Assembly: GCA_902465115.1 (NCBI GenBank)
Contig: CABQMC010000106.1
Location: 1 to 5,861, forward strand
Source of the DNA: an uncultured Collinsella sp.
GTDB lineage: Bacteria; Actinomycetota; Coriobacteriia; Coriobacteriales; Coriobacteriaceae
Length of the DNA: 5,861 nucleotides
Direction: 5' to 3'
The first letter of the stretch is position 1, and every line of letters starts with the position of its first letter. Of the stretch, positions 5,656 through 5,861 are shown piece after piece. Under the pieces are notes generated by a model that was not told the origin of the DNA, did not search any database, and saw only the letters and a program-made list of their open reading frames with translations. The translations under genes were made by a program, and so were the position numbers.

Positions 5656-5671
5656 ACACAACATATAGTGT
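5656..5671. promoter_or_regulatory. NrdR box upstream of nrdD
   Basis: ACACAACATATAGTGT matches the 16-bp NrdR consensus ACACWATATATWGTGT at 15 positions. NrdR is the ATP-cone, zinc-ribbon repressor that controls most bacterial ribonucleotide reductase operons, binding pairs of such boxes when loaded with dATP. The adjacent nrdD gene and the second box 32 bp away make the call strong. The nrdR gene itself is not in the window. Confidence 0.88.
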
Positions 5672-5861
5672 TTCAGCAGGTCAAAGCAATTAGTCATTTT
5701 GCAGACGCATTAATTATGAGGGGTTCTTGGCAAGTCGGTAAAACGTTACCAACACGGCTACCTGCATGGCAGTTATAAAACCCCCTTAGTCAAGCCGCTG
5801 ACAAATCCTACCAAAACCAAGCCGCTCACGCCAAAAGAATCCAAAAGATTATGCTTGACCA
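5672..5861. other. Intergenic region upstream of the NrdR boxes, no gene seen
   Basis: No coding frame with a ribosome binding site was found in this 190-bp AT-richer stretch. It contains an interrupted palindrome TCGGTAA-N4-TTACCAA (5735-5752), with 6 of 7 arm positions paired. A small hairpin CTGC-ATG-GCAG lies at 5762-5772. CAAGCCGCT occurs twice (5791-5799 and 5818-5826). Weak promoter-like hexamers occur (TATAAC on the minus strand at 5772-5777) but without a convincing partner. The neighbouring gene lies beyond the right edge. Confidence 0.5.
5735..5752. repeat. Interrupted operator-like palindrome
   Basis: TCGGTAAAACGTTACCAA is an 18-bp dyad with 7-base arms (one mismatch) around AACG. 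Its size and symmetry suit a dimeric repressor site, but no family can be assigned, and it lies about 115 bp upstream of the predicted nrdD start. Confidence 0.35.

Noticed and set aside
3165..5693. An 842-codon open frame on the plus strand, antisense to all of nrdD and its leader
   Set aside because: nrdD on the other strand has every family motif. The antisense product has no recognisable domain, is dominated by V, L, A, H and D, and runs through the NrdR boxes and promoter. Long antisense frames are common opposite GC-rich genes with biased third positions.
5521..5778. An 85-codon plus-strand frame
   Set aside because: It has no ribosome binding site and runs across the nrdD promoter and both NrdR boxes, which explain the sequence better.

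Overview
The window is GC-rich DNA with short intergenic spaces, compact same-strand gene runs and long antisense open frames, as expected of a high-GC bacterium. An oxygen-sensitive class III ribonucleotide reductase (nrdD with its activase nrdG) indicates an anaerobic or facultative lifestyle. The gene content and the folE-HD-folB cluster suggest a gut-type anaerobic actinobacterium of the Coriobacteriia (Collinsella-like). That placement is inference from gene style; no taxonomic marker is present.

Layout. Positions 2-424 (+) hold the 3' part of a YgjP/DUF45-type zinc metalloprotease gene whose start lies outside the window. It ends tail-to-tail, 6 bp away, with a leftward folate/pterin cluster: folE (1544-2101), an HD-domain hydrolase (960-1541) and folB (431-916). 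FolE makes dihydroneopterin triphosphate and FolB acts on dihydroneopterin. The HD protein sits where the phosphate-removing step belongs. To the right, also leftward, are nrdG (2169-2750) and nrdD (3177-5399). NrdG is the radical-SAM activase that installs the glycyl radical on NrdD. All five leftward genes are full length and carry their key residues.

Regulation. Upstream of nrdD lies a clear NrdR box (5656-5671). A degenerate second box lies exactly 32 bp away (5624-5639). Between and over them sits a sigma70-like promoter (TTGACC, 18 bp, TATAGA), so the boxes flank or cover the -35 and -10. This is the classic tandem NrdR arrangement and predicts repression when dATP/ATP is high. The promoter implies a leader of about 220 nt with potential secondary structure.

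The unusual part is the 426-bp gap between nrdD and nrdG, genes that are normally close together. It holds two large nested palindromes: 2766-2849, with perfect 18-bp arms, and 3029-3164, with 38-bp arms that match at 35 positions and contain an inner hairpin. Beyond each palindrome the symmetry continues into the adjacent gene. An inverted, diverged copy of the first 24 bases of nrdG lies at 2867-2890 (20/24). An inverted copy of the last 30 coding bases of nrdD lies at 2984-3013 (23/30, including an 18-base block with one mismatch). In the nrdD-nrdG mRNA the nrdG start region could therefore pair with an upstream decoy, and the nrdD end with a downstream one. This is either an RNA control or processing element or the scar of palindrome-driven inverted duplication, and it is the observation most worth following up.
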